Shown: positions 25,197 to 33,723, numbered from the stretch's first letter. The stretch is 64,000 nucleotides of DNA from Cryptoclostridium sp036644995 (GCA_036644995.1 JAVXOZ010000009.1:1-64000); one strand, 5' to 3'. The notes: a model not told the origin generated them from the letters alone. Made by a program: numbers and translations.

Positions 25197-25271
25197 TTGG
25201 TTACTATTCAAGACGATATTAAAACTTATAAAAATATAAAGGGGGTAATACAATGTCCGATACAATTTTAA
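25197..25271 (+). CDS. Possible 24-residue leader peptide of mtmC
   Basis: A strong RBS (GAAAGGAGG) is followed by a TTG and a short frame, MVTIQDDIKTYKNIKG and onward, ending with TAA at 25269 inside mtmC. mtmC has its own RBS (AAGGGGG) within this frame, so coupled translation is possible. There is no homology support and it may be noise. Confidence 0.25.
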   Translation: MVTIQDDIKTYKNIKGVIQCPIQF

Positions 25272-25897
25272 AGAAACTTAAAGAAGCCGTTGTAAATTTA
25301 GACCAGGAGGCCGCATTAGCCGCCGCCAAAGAAGCCTTAGACGCTAAAATGGATCCCGTTAACTCCATAGAAAATGGTTTAACAGCAGGAATGAACGAAA
25401 TCGTAGATCGCTTTGATGAGGGCGAAATGTTCATGCCGCAAATCCTTATTGCCGCTCAAGCATTCATGGGTGCTTGCGAAATTTTACAAAGTGGTATTTC
25501 CGTAGAAGAAGCTGCCAAAATGAGTAACGGCAGAGTAATGTTCTTCACAGTAGCCGGTGACATTCATGATATCGGCAAAAATATTGTTAAAACAATGTTT
25601 ATGGCTAACAACTTTGAAGTTTGCGACTTAGGCCGTGACGTTGCAGCCGATGTAGTAGTTGATAAAGCTATCGAATGGAAAGCCGACATCATTGCCGGTT
25701 CCGCATTGATGACAACCACCATGCCCGGTCAAAGAGATATCGTTGCTACTTTGGTAGAACGTGGTATCCGTGATGACTTTAAAGTAATGTTTGGTGGAGC
25801 TCCTGTTAATCAACAATGGTGTGATGAAATTGGTGCTGACGCTTATGGCGACAACGCTGCTGACTCCATCGAAATTGCTAAAAAATTAGTAAAATAA
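25253..25897 (+). CDS. mtmC: Monomethylamine corrinoid protein
   Basis: Carries the methyl group on cobalt between MtmB and the second methyltransferase. The 214 residues have the two-part corrinoid protein layout: an N-terminal helical cap (about 1-90, EGEMFMPQILIAAQAFMGAC) and a Rossmann B12-binding domain with DIHDIGKN at 103-110, where His105 is the lower cobalt ligand. GSALMTTTMPG and MFGGAPVN follow around the nucleotide tail. The gene lies 25 bp before mtmB, and the pairing with a UAG-containing MtmB supports MtmC over a methanol or di-/trimethylamine protein. RBS AAGGGGG precedes the ATG. Confidence 0.93.
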   Translation: MSDTILKKLKEAVVNLDQEAALAAAKEALDAKMDPVNSIENGLTAGMNEIVDRFDEGEMFMPQILIAAQAFMGACEILQSGISVEEAAKMSNGRVMFFTVAGDIHDIGKNIVKTMFMANNFEVCDLGRDVAADVVVDKAIEWKADIIAGSALMTTTMPGQRDIVATLVERGIRDDFKVMFGGAPVNQQWCDEIGADAYGDNAADSIEIAKKLVK

Positions 25898-25922
25898 AAA
25901 ATATTTGAAGGGCGGTAATACT

Positions 25923-27308
25923 ATGACTTACAAAGAACGTGTTGGTGTTTTTGAAGCTTACCATCGTGCAATAACCGGTCCCCGTGTTAGCGAAAGCGAA
26001 TGGGATAGCGTTATTATTCCCGGTACACTTACAAAACTCAAAGAAAAATATAATATCAAAATGGACAAAGGCACTGTTGTTCCTACCGATGATACTTTAA
26101 TTAATAATATATTTAAAGCCGGTTTGGAAATGTTAACCACTGTTGGTGTTTATTGCATAGATACCGGCAGAGTTATTAAATATACAGAAGATGAAATCTT
26201 AACAGCCATCAAAAATACTCCCAAAGAATTTTATCTTGGTGAAGGCACTGATGCTGTTTTAATGAAAGACAGAAAACATGACTCCGAACGTTTCCCCATT
26301 ATCCAAGGTGGACCTACCGGTGCTCCTGTTTCTGAAGAACAATTCTTAAATATGCATGAAGCATATGCCAAAGAACCTTTGGTAGACACCATTGTTAATG
26401 GCGTTCTCCAAACATGGCATGGTCATGACCCCATTCCTAACACTCCTTATGAAATCGCAGCGGTTCGTTCCGAAGTTCAAATGCTTCGCTTGGCACAAAC
26501 CAGAGCCGGTCATCCCGGCATGGCATTGTAGGGCAGTGAAACTTCACTCTCTGCAGCAGGCGTTATCTGTTCTGACTTCCAAGGCGGAATGCGGCCAACA
26601 GACAGCCATGAAGTATCTCAATTAAACGAATTGAAAATTGACTTAGCAGCTTTAACTTTCTGCTCTTACTATGTATTAAGTGGTCAAACTATTATGTGCG
26701 AACATATGCCCATATATGGCGGTTACACCGGTGGTCTTGAGGAAACGACTATCAGTGACGTTGCCAGCACGCTTAATGCTTTCGTAATGGCTCAAGGTAA
26801 TTATGTATTAGACGGTCCCGTTCATATGCGTTGGGGAATCACCACTGCCAGAGAGGCTTTGGCAGTTGCTGGTCACTGTGCAAGAGCAATCAATGCTAAT
26901 ACAGAACTTATGTTAGCTAACCAATATTACACCATGGCAGGTCCCTGTACTGTTATGTGCCTGTTAGAAACAGCTGCACAAGCAATGACAGATACCGCCA
27001 GCGGTCGTGAATTACTCTCCGGTGTTGCCGCCGCTAAAGGTGTTACCACCAACTTTAATACTCCTATGGAAGCCAGATTTATGGGTCAAGTTGCTCGTGC
27101 AACTGCCGGTAAAGATCTTTCAGTAGTTAATCCTATAATTGACTCATTATTGAAAATGTACGAAAAAGATTATAAAACTGCTCCTGTTGGCAAATCATTC
27201 GAAGAATGCTATGACCTTACTACATTGCAACCTACTGATGAATATATCAGCGTATATGATGAAGCAGCAGAAGTATTAGCAAAGCTTGGTTTAGAATTAG
27301 GTAAATAA
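25923..27308 (+). CDS. mtmB: Monomethylamine methyltransferase with in-frame UAG (pyrrolysine)
   Basis: Transfers the methyl of monomethylamine to MtmC, releasing ammonium. If UAG at 26529-26531 is read through, the product is 461 residues, versus 458 for Methanosarcina MtmB, and pyrrolysine is residue 203 (202 in Methanosarcina). The frame is open on both sides. The local context HPGMAL-UAG-GSETSLSAAG matches the archaeal site (RPGMGV-Pyl-GPETSLSAQG). Further shared blocks are QGGPTGAPVSE, TDSHEVSQLNELKIDL, GGYTGGLEETTI, LDGPVHMRWG and NQYYTMAGPCT. The UAG is therefore a conserved sense codon, not a mutation. ATG at 25923 has AGGGCGG upstream. pylS, pylT and pylBCD are not in this window. 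Confidence 0.96.
26529..26531 (+). other. UAG read as pyrrolysine
   Basis: The only in-frame stop in mtmB, at the exact position of pyrrolysine in known MtmB proteins. A small hairpin (AGTGA-AACT-TCACT) starts five bases after the codon. Confidence 0.9.
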
Positions 27309-27352
27309 TAATCCTTATATAAAACCTTTGCTGGAAAGAGGGTGACGCGGAT

Positions 27353-28375
27353 ATGAATAAAAGAGAAAGATTTATGAATGCGATTCAAGGTCAAGAAACA
27401 GATAGGGTGTCCGTTTTTTGTGCCAATCAAACCGCAACATACGAACAAATGGAGGAATTGGGTGCCTCTTTTCCCGAAGCTAATTACGAAGCAGCCACTA
27501 TGGCTAAATTAGCAGCGGGTGCACATAGCATTTTGGGATTTGACGCAGTTCGTGTTCCATTTTGCCAAACCATCGAATCCGAAGCTTTGGGCTGTAAGCT
27601 CCAAGATGGCGGTAAAGAAGGTATGCCAAGTATTGGCACTCATCCATACAGCGTTGATGATGAAATTCCATCCCTTGACGATTTAGTTTCCAAAGGGAGG
27701 ATTCCTGTTGTTGCCGAAGCAGTTAAACTGCTTAAGGAATCTGTTGGCGATGAAGTCGCTGTTCTTGGTGGGATTGTTGGCCCATTTAGTATCGCCACAA
27801 ACTTACTGGGTCTTATGAATATCATGATGGCCGTTGTTATGGAACCCAAAAAATTAGAACCTTGGTTAGAGCTTGCGGGAGATGCAGCCACCATTTATGG
27901 TGATGCATTAATCGAAGCAGGAGCCGATGGCATAGTTATTGAAGATATGATGGCATCCATGGATATGATTAGCCCTCAAATCTATCACGACCTTGCCGGT
28001 CCCTATATGAAGCGTTTGGTTGATCGCTTAGGCGATATTCCCACTATTCTTCATATATGCGGAAAAGTAAACAAATTAGTTGTTGATATGATTGATACCG
28101 GCGTTTCTGCCTTTAGTGTAGATACGAATATTGATATTGCAGATATTCAAGACAAAATCGCAAAAAGCGGCAAAACCGTTATGGTTGTAGGCGGAATTGA
28201 TGCAGTAAACACATTATTCTATGGCACCGAAATTGGTCCTACCACAGAAGAAGGAACAAAAGCAATTAAAGCCGGGTTTAATTTACTTGCACCCTCCTGC
28301 TCCATTCCTCCTGCTACACCAGTTACAAAACTGCGTGCAATGGTAGAAGTTGCGGTTTCGTTAGCCGGTAAATAA
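27353..28375 (+). CDS. MtaA/MtbA-type methylcobamide methyltransferase
   Basis: Uroporphyrinogen-decarboxylase-fold methyltransferase of 340 residues that takes the methyl from MtmC. It aligns with methanogen MtbA (RERFMNAIQGQETDRVSVFC, VGPFSIATNL, EAGADGIVIED). It has the zinc ligands His234-x-Cys236 (LHICGK) and Cys316 (APSCS) that activate the thiol substrate in MtbA/MtaA. In methanogens the acceptor is coenzyme M; in acetogens MtaA homologues are thought to use tetrahydrofolate. In this bacterium folate is the likelier acceptor, but that is inference. It is 44 bp from mtmB with an RBS, so it is part of the mtm operon. Confidence 0.88.
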   Translation: MNKRERFMNAIQGQETDRVSVFCANQTATYEQMEELGASFPEANYEAATMAKLAAGAHSILGFDAVRVPFCQTIESEALGCKLQDGGKEGMPSIGTHPYSVDDEIPSLDDLVSKGRIPVVAEAVKLLKESVGDEVAVLGGIVGPFSIATNLLGLMNIMMAVVMEPKKLEPWLELAGDAATIYGDALIEAGADGIVIEDMMASMDMISPQIYHDLAGPYMKRLVDRLGDIPTILHICGKVNKLVVDMIDTGVSAFSVDTNIDIADIQDKIAKSGKTVMVVGGIDAVNTLFYGTEIGPTTEEGTKAIKAGFNLLAPSCSIPPATPVTKLRAMVEVAVSLAGK

Positions 28376-28385
28376 ATTATTTACT

Positions 28386-28440
28386 AAAAGAAGGGAATGT
28401 CGCAAAATATTCAAGCGATATTCCTTTCTTTTCTTTTTTT
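28386..28440 (+). terminator. Terminator after the MtaA/MtbA-type gene
   Basis: AGAAGGGAAT and ATATTCCTTTCTT pair imperfectly around a loop of about 18 bases and are followed by a long T-run. Leaky reading into amt is possible. Confidence 0.6.
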
Positions 28441-28476
28441 TAATATGAGTTTTTTTAATATGAGTGGGGTGTTAAC

Positions 28477-29670
28477 ATGATCAATTCCGGTGATATTGCT
28501 TTTCTAATTATCTGCACATTAATTGTTATACTAATGACACCTGGAGTTGCAATTTTATATGGTGGTTTAGTAGATAAAAAACACACTAACACCATGATAA
28601 TGCAAAATTTTATTGCTATTACTATTATAACCTTGGTTTGGGCTATTTGCGGCTTTACTATAGCCTACGGCAATAATATTGCCGGTGGATTTATAGGTGG
28701 CTTTGATTATTTATTTTTGCAGGGGGTTTCTGCCGAACCTCATGCAATATTAGCTCCAACCGTACCTTTTACTCTATTTTTTGTATTACAAGCAGCTTTC
28801 GCCATCATTACCCCGGCTTTAATTTGCGGGGCTTTGGTGGGTAGAGCCAGACTTTTACCATACGTGATTTTTATCGCTTTATGGAGTCTTTTAATTTACA
28901 GCCCTGTGGTTCACTGGGTTTGGGGCGGTGGATTTTTAAGCCAATGGGGCTACATAGATTTCGCCGGTGGCGTACCTGTGCATATGATTGCAGGATTTTC
29001 TGCCTTAGCTGCGGTAATTGCCTTGGGTAACAGAAAAATTCCTAAAGATGGACCCAGCAACATGATGCACCTGGCAATAAGCATGGGCATTTTATGTGCG
29101 GGCTGGTTTGCCTTTAACACTTGCAGTGCATTAGCAGCCAATGCTACTGCGGCTGTGGCTGCCACCAATACCTTATTAGCGGCTGCTGCAGGTAGTTTTA
29201 TGTGGTTGATTTTGGGCTATATAAAGAACAAAAAGGCCGACTTATTAGATATATTTTTCGGAATATTAGCCGGTCTTGTGGTTAGTTCTCCCATATCGGG
29301 ATTTGTTTCACCTTGGGTAGCTATGATTAGTGGTTTCATCGCCGGATTGTTCTGCTATTATGCTGTGCAATTCCGCACCTATAAAAATTGGGATGATACT
29401 TTAGATGTATGGGCTATTCACGGTTGTGGTGGTTTGCTTGGGGTTTTAATTGTGGGTCTTTGTGCGAACCCCGCAATAGCACCAACAGCAGGTCTTTTAT
29501 ACGGCAATTCCCAACAACTGCTAATACAGGCAAGTGGCATATTAATTGGCGGACTATATAGCTTTATACTCACCTTTGTGTTAATAAAAGTTATTAATAA
29601 AGTTTGTCCTTTTAACTTTAAAAAAGACCATCCTGAATTTGAAGCAACCAAACAGGATATAAGTCTTTAA
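28477..29670 (+). CDS. amt: Ammonium/methylammonium transporter (Amt)
   Basis: Integral membrane channel/transporter of 397 residues with 11 predicted membrane helices starting at residue 5. Hallmarks are TPGVAILYGGLVDKK near the N-terminus, the signature DFAGGVPVHMIAGFSAL (first pore His) and WAIHGCGG (second pore His of the twin-His pair). There is no signal peptide. Amt proteins carry ammonium and its analogue methylammonium. Placed directly behind the methylamine methyltransferases, and without a glnK partner gene, it probably imports methylammonium or handles the ammonium released. That assignment is from context. Confidence 0.94.
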   Translation: MINSGDIAFLIICTLIVILMTPGVAILYGGLVDKKHTNTMIMQNFIAITIITLVWAICGFTIAYGNNIAGGFIGGFDYLFLQGVSAEPHAILAPTVPFTLFFVLQAAFAIITPALICGALVGRARLLPYVIFIALWSLLIYSPVVHWVWGGGFLSQWGYIDFAGGVPVHMIAGFSALAAVIALGNRKIPKDGPSNMMHLAISMGILCAGWFAFNTCSALAANATAAVAATNTLLAAAAGSFMWLILGYIKNKKADLLDIFFGILAGLVVSSPISGFVSPWVAMISGFIAGLFCYYAVQFRTYKNWDDTLDVWAIHGCGGLLGVLIVGLCANPAIAPTAGLLYGNSQQLLIQASGILIGGLYSFILTFVLIKVINKVCPFNFKKDHPEFEATKQDISL

Positions 29671-29698
29671 GAAAAACAATGAAATAATCCATATAAAT

Positions 29699-29743
29699 AA
29701 AAGCACATATTCAATTATACAAACTTGAATATGTGCTTTTATA
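29699..29743. terminator. Terminator of amt
   Basis: A 16-bp stem AAAAGCACATATTCAA/TTGAATATGTGCTTTT with a 10-base loop, 30 bp past the stop. Confidence 0.92.
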
Positions 29744-29820
29744 ATTGAATTTTAAAACTTTTATAATCTGTTTTCCACAATAACACTGATTTATAATTTC
29801 GGTTTTTTTAAGACTCTATT

Positions 29821-29838
29821 TTGCACCACAACATTTAG
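29821..29838 (-). repeat. ISL3-like end fragment
   Basis: Minus strand CTAAATGTTGTGGTGCAA matches the left end of the element at 16607 (CTAAATGTTGTGGTGTAG) with two differences. It is a solitary remnant downstream of amt. Confidence 0.4.
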
Positions 29839-30000
29839 CAACATTTAGTATATCCACTTAATATTGTTGGGCTTTTGTCGGTGCATATAGTTTCCCAACA
29901 GCTTATTTTAATATTAAAATATTTTATGCCACTCCCCTTTTCATTACAATACTTTTTCTAAAATAAAACAGAGCAGCTACTCTTTTTTAAATGAAAGTAT

Positions 30001-30072
30001 ATAATTTAACTTAGATAATTTCACATAACTTAATTGAGATAATTTCACATAATTTAATTGAAATATTTTCAC
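30001..30072. repeat. Three 24-bp tandem repeats
   Basis: Three head-to-tail units beginning ATAATTTAACTTAG, ATAACTTAATTGAG and ATAATTTAATTGAA, each ending in TTTCAC, with exact 24-bp phase. They lie between the convergent amt and PocR-AraC genes, and no gene uses them. Confidence 0.7.
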
Positions 30073-30140
30073 ATATATTTTTTACAAAGTCTTTTTTAAT
30101 TTATACTATTTAATGTAGAAAGTATTATAATGCACTAAAT

Positions 30141-30186
30141 AAAAGTGATTACACTCCACGGACTTGGGGAGCGTAATCACTTTTTA
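30141..30186. terminator. Terminator of the PocR-AraC gene
   Basis: AAAAGTGATTACACTCC and GGGAGCGTAATCACTTTTT form a long stem with one mismatch, just past the stop codon on the minus strand. It is usable in both directions. Confidence 0.88.
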
Positions 30187-30201
30187 TCTTCATTTAATTT
30201 T

Positions 30202-31449
30202 TTACTCTTTCCATTTGCTGGGGGAAACCCCTTCGCAACGTTTAAACATTTTGATGAAATAACTTTGGTCATTAAACCCTACACTGCTGGCTATTTGAGC
30301 CAAGGGCATATCATCACGTAAATACTGTTTACTTGCTTCTATTCTCACCTTATTTAGGTGATCCGAATAGGTTTGTCCTGTTTGTTTTTTGATTAAATTA
30401 CTTAAATAAGTGGGGTTTAATGCTACCTCACTTGCCAACTTTTGCAAAGAAATATCCATATAATTTTTGTTAATATATTCAAGTGCCTGAAAAATTATAT
30501 CATTAACCCGATATTTGCTACCATTCCAAAATGCCTGTTGAAAACGGGGCACGGTATTATAAAGAGCCTGATTTAGCTGTTCATTATTTGTTGCAGTTAA
30601 AATATCACAAATAGTAACACATTGTTTTCCAAATATAGTTTCCAAGTTTAAATCTCTTTTTTTGGCAATTTGCAATAATGTGTAAAAAAATCTGGCTGCC
30701 CTATATTTGCTTTCTTCAAAAACATTATGCTTATGTATTCTGTCTATAAATTTATACAAAATCATCTCTAAGGCTTTTTGACTCTGGATCAAATTGCCAC
30801 CGGGCTTTAAAAGTTCTATTTCTCTTTCTAAAATGAAATAGTCTTGGTTAAAATCCGGATAAATATTTGTGCGGATTTGCTTTTTAAGTTCGTTAATTAA
30901 AGTACCTATTTGGTTTTGCTTTTCATTATAATTAACCGATGTAGATTCTAAACCAGGCACATTTTGAATGGATTTTTGCAAAACATTACTTAACGCCCTA
31001 ATATGAGAGGTATCTTTCAATGGTACATCATTTAATAATTGGTCAATTTCGCTATAATGAGTATTCAAAAGTTCATTTCTGTCTAAAAAATTATTCACTA
31101 TATACTTATTTGGTTCGTGTATTAAAATTGGTCCCGTAGAAGCAAAATAAACATTGTCATCATCTAAAAATACAGGTACGGTGATATTCAGCAAGCCATA
31201 AGGGCATAAATAATAATGAGCGTCTGTGGTTACCAAGGTTTGTTTACAATTACAAACATAATCATGGACACAAACCCCTGTTTTGTCATACTGCTTAATG
31301 TAATTACAAATGTCAGCACATTCGTAGCAACTGCGGTTGCCTACCTTTTTACCTATTCCATCAAACAAGTAACAATTTACGCTGGTTGCCATTTCATAAT
31401 CACTGATAGCAGATTTGATTTCTTTTAAGGCATGATAGTATTCCAACAT
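30202..31449 (-). CDS. PocR-domain AraC-family transcription regulator
   Basis: A 415-residue regulator. The N-terminal part (about 1-160) is a PocR sensory domain with a cysteine cluster (CYECADIC, then CVHDYVCNC) and HYYLCPYGLL. The middle is helical. The last 100 residues are an AraC/XylS double HTH (LASEVALNPTYLSNLIKKQT, IASSVGFNDQSYFIKMFKR). PocR-type regulators respond to small organic substrates and often control corrinoid-dependent or propanediol pathways. Lying next to the mtm and cob genes, it is the likely regulator of methylamine use. ATG at 31449 has GGGGAGG nine bases upstream; the in-frame TTG at 31470 overlaps that RBS. Confidence 0.9.
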   Translation of the reverse strand: MLEYYHALKEIKSAISDYEMATSVNCYLFDGIGKKVGNRSCYECADICNYIKQYDKTGVCVHDYVCNCKQTLVTTDAHYYLCPYGLLNITVPVFLDDDNVYFASTGPILIHEPNKYIVNNFLDRNELLNTHYSEIDQLLNDVPLKDTSHIRALSNVLQKSIQNVPGLESTSVNYNEKQNQIGTLINELKKQIRTNIYPDFNQDYFILEREIELLKPGGNLIQSQKALEMILYKFIDRIHKHNVFEESKYRAARFFYTLLQIAKKRDLNLETIFGKQCVTICDILTATNNEQLNQALYNTVPRFQQAFWNGSKYRVNDIIFQALEYINKNYMDISLQKLASEVALNPTYLSNLIKKQTGQTYSDHLNKVRIEASKQYLRDDMPLAQIASSVGFNDQSYFIKMFKRCEGVSPSKWKE

Positions 31450-31552
31450 ATTTGAGTCCTCCCCGCTCAATATACAAAACTTTGCATATTGATTAAAAAA
31501 AATATTACTATAAAAAATTATTTATTTATGATATATATATCTCTATCTCTAT

Positions 31553-31580
31553 ATTATATACCATTTTATCTCTTTACCAA
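31553..31580 (-). promoter_or_regulatory. Promoter of the PocR-AraC gene
   Basis: Minus strand: TTGGTA, 16-bp spacer, TATAAT, about 100 bp upstream of the ATG. Confidence 0.65.
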
Positions 31581-31595
31581 GTAATAATGCTTCCG

Positions 31596-31649
31596 TAAAA
31601 AACAACATTTTTTGACAATTATTTTGTATACATAGCCATGTTGTTTTAC
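31596..31649. promoter_or_regulatory. Inverted repeat upstream of the regulator promoter
   Basis: GTAAAAAACAACAT (31596-31609) and ATGTTGTTTTAC (31638-31649) are inverted copies separated by 28 bp, just upstream of the -35 box. This could be an operator for the AraC-type protein. Confidence 0.4.
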
Positions 31650-32016
31650 GGTTACACTGCCCAACACTATGTTTGATATTTTAATTATATATTAATATTT
31701 TTACATTGTCAACAAATAACTACCCCATTAAAGCTTATTATTTTTATAAACTTAAAAACAAATCAAAAAACATAATATTTAACAGAAAAACATTCAAATT
31801 TACACTAAATTTTTAAAAATTATAGAAAAAAACTGTTTTTTTTGTTTCTAATTATACGGTTATTTAACTATATTTATGTTCCTAAATACTCCACCAAAAA
31901 TTACTGTAATTTGCAAAAATATTTTATCATAATAACGCCATTAAAACCTTGATTATACTTGCATTTTCTTGTAATTTGTTATATCATTAAAGTAAGAAAA
32001 AAAAAGGAGCATCACC
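31650..32016. other. AT-rich divergent region before cobD
   Basis: No B12-box or other riboswitch motif is visible in front of cobD, unlike in front of the two cbi operons. Only the RBS AAGGAG of cobD is clear. Confidence 0.45.
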
Positions 32017-33057
32017 ATGCACAAACACGGAGGCGACGTTTATACTTATGAAAATATGGTAGATTTTTCTGCCAACATCAACCCACTGGGTATTCCCCAA
32101 AGCATTGTTTTGGCAGCCACCAAAGGGGCTACCTTATCTGCCCAATATCCCGATGTGGAATGTAGGGAATTAAAAAAATCATTGGCTATTGCCGAAGATA
32201 TAAAAAGCGAAAATATTGCTTGCGGCAACGGTGCCGCAGATTTGATTTTTTCTTTGGTTTTAGCAACCAAACCCAAAAAAGCAATTATGCTGGCTCCTAC
32301 TTTTTACGAATATGAGCAGGCACTGCGTGCCATTGATTGCGAGATTATATACCACGAATTAACAGAAACCAATAATTTTGAATTAAAAAATGATTATTTA
32401 AACATTTTAGATGAATCAGTTGATATAATTTTTATATGCAATCCCAACAATCCCACAGGGTTGTTGGTGGATAAAGATTTTTTAGCAAAAGTATTGGAAA
32501 AATGTGAAAAAAATAACATTCTTTTTGTTTTAGATGAATGTTTTAACGATTTCCTTGATTACCCCACAGAATATTCCATGAAAGATTTTATACCAAAAAG
32601 CAAAAATCTTTTTATTTTAAAAGCATTTACTAAGCTTTACGCCATGGCGGGTTTAAGATTGGGCTACGGTTTTTCTTCCAATCAGGAATTAATGGCAAAA
32701 ATAAAAGAAGTTACTCAACCTTGGAATGTTTCCACCCCTGCCCAACACTGCGGCATTGCAGCTTTAAAAGAAACTGAATATGTTGCCAAAGCCAGAAAAA
32801 TAGTAAAAGAAGAACGGAACTATCTACAAAAAAGTTTGGAATCTTTGGGCTTAACATTATACAATTCCATGGCGAATTACATCTTTTTTAAAGGTCCCGA
32901 AAATCTTGGGGATAAAACCAAAGAACACGGCTTTATGATTAGAGATTGCAGCAACTACCACGGTTTAACCAATGGCTTTTATCGCATTGCGGTGAGAGAT
33001 CATAACGAAAATACAGGGCTTATTGCTGTTTTGGAAAAAATTTTAAAGGAGTGTTAA
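32017..33057 (+). CDS. cobD: L-threonine-O-3-phosphate decarboxylase (CobD type)
   Basis: PLP enzyme making (R)-1-amino-2-propanol O-2-phosphate, the linker that CbiB attaches to the corrin ring. The 346 residues are an aminotransferase class I/II fold: start HKHGGDVYTYENMVDFSANI, typical of CobD, CNPNNPTG near 141, LDECFNDF (PLP Asp), KAFTKLYAMAGLR with PLP Lys206, and a final substrate Arg region. It could be confused with histidinol-phosphate aminotransferase, but the HGGD-FSANINPLG start and the cobO neighbour support CobD. cobO starts two bases after its stop. Confidence 0.92.
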   Translation: MHKHGGDVYTYENMVDFSANINPLGIPQSIVLAATKGATLSAQYPDVECRELKKSLAIAEDIKSENIACGNGAADLIFSLVLATKPKKAIMLAPTFYEYEQALRAIDCEIIYHELTETNNFELKNDYLNILDESVDIIFICNPNNPTGLLVDKDFLAKVLEKCEKNNILFVLDECFNDFLDYPTEYSMKDFIPKSKNLFILKAFTKLYAMAGLRLGYGFSSNQELMAKIKEVTQPWNVSTPAQHCGIAALKETEYVAKARKIVKEERNYLQKSLESLGLTLYNSMANYIFFKGPENLGDKTKEHGFMIRDCSNYHGLTNGFYRIAVRDHNENTGLIAVLEKILKEC

Positions 33058-33059
33058 CC

Positions 33060-33584
33060 ATGAAGGGATTAATACACATTTATACAGGCGACGGCAAAGG
33101 TAAATCCACCGCTGCCATTGGTTTAACCCTGCGTTGTGCAGGCTCTAACCATGATGTAATCTATACTCAATTTTTAAAAAACGGTAAATCATCAGAAATA
33201 AACATACTAAAAACCATCCCCAATATTAAACTGTTTTTTGCAGAAAAAAACTTTGGTTTTTTATTTAATGCCACAGATGAAGTAAAAGCAGAAGCAAAAA
33301 TTGTTTATTCAAAATTATTAAAAACAGTGGTTGAAGCAGCCATAGAAACTAAACCCCAACTTTTGGTGCTTGATGAAATAATAGCCACTTATAATCACGA
33401 TTTAATAGATAAAAATTATTTACTTGATTTTCTAAAAAATAAACCTGAAAATTTAGAAATTGTAATGACAGGGCGAGAACCCAGTCAAGAGCTAATAGAA
33501 CTTGGGGATTACGTATCCAATATCCAAAAGATTAAGCACCCATTTGATAAAGGAATCCCAGCCAGAATCGGCATAGAAAAATAA
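33060..33584 (+). CDS. cobO: Corrinoid adenosyltransferase (CobO/BtuR family)
   Basis: Adenosylates the cobalt of corrinoids using ATP. The 174-residue product has the CobA/CobO P-loop IHIYTGDGKGKSTAAIGL at the N-terminus, LLVLDEIIATYN (Walker B) in the middle and MTGREPSQEL near 137. ATG at 33060 is chosen because AAAGGAG lies nine bases upstream; the in-frame GTG at 33051 overlaps cobD. It forms a two-gene unit with cobD and is followed by a strong terminator. No cobalamin riboswitch precedes the pair, so it may escape the feedback that governs the ring-building operon. Confidence 0.93.
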   Translation: MKGLIHIYTGDGKGKSTAAIGLTLRCAGSNHDVIYTQFLKNGKSSEINILKTIPNIKLFFAEKNFGFLFNATDEVKAEAKIVYSKLLKTVVEAAIETKPQLLVLDEIIATYNHDLIDKNYLLDFLKNKPENLEIVMTGREPSQELIELGDYVSNIQKIKHPFDKGIPARIGIEK

Positions 33585-33684
33585 CCCCACCTCTTAATCG
33601 ATGGATTTTTACCTGAATTTGCATAGCACAATAAACCCACTTCACCCAAGGTCTTTTTGCCCAAATTTCTTTAAAAGAATAAGC

Positions 33685-33723
33685 AAATGCCCATAGCACA
33701 ATAAAGTGCTATGGGCATTTTTA
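33685..33723. terminator. Bidirectional terminator between cobO and cbiK
   Basis: AAATGCCCATAGCAC with its complement GTGCTATGGGCATTT, loop AATAAA, then T-run. The two genes converge here. Confidence 0.92.

Noticed and set aside
25923..27308. mtmB as a pseudogene or two separate genes
   Set aside because: The frame is intact on both sides of one UAG, and the UAG falls at the known pyrrolysine position with conserved neighbours on both sides.
30001..30072. CRISPR array
   Set aside because: The units are directly adjacent with no spacers, and no cas genes are nearby. The same holds for the array at 92-183 and the repeats at 55935.
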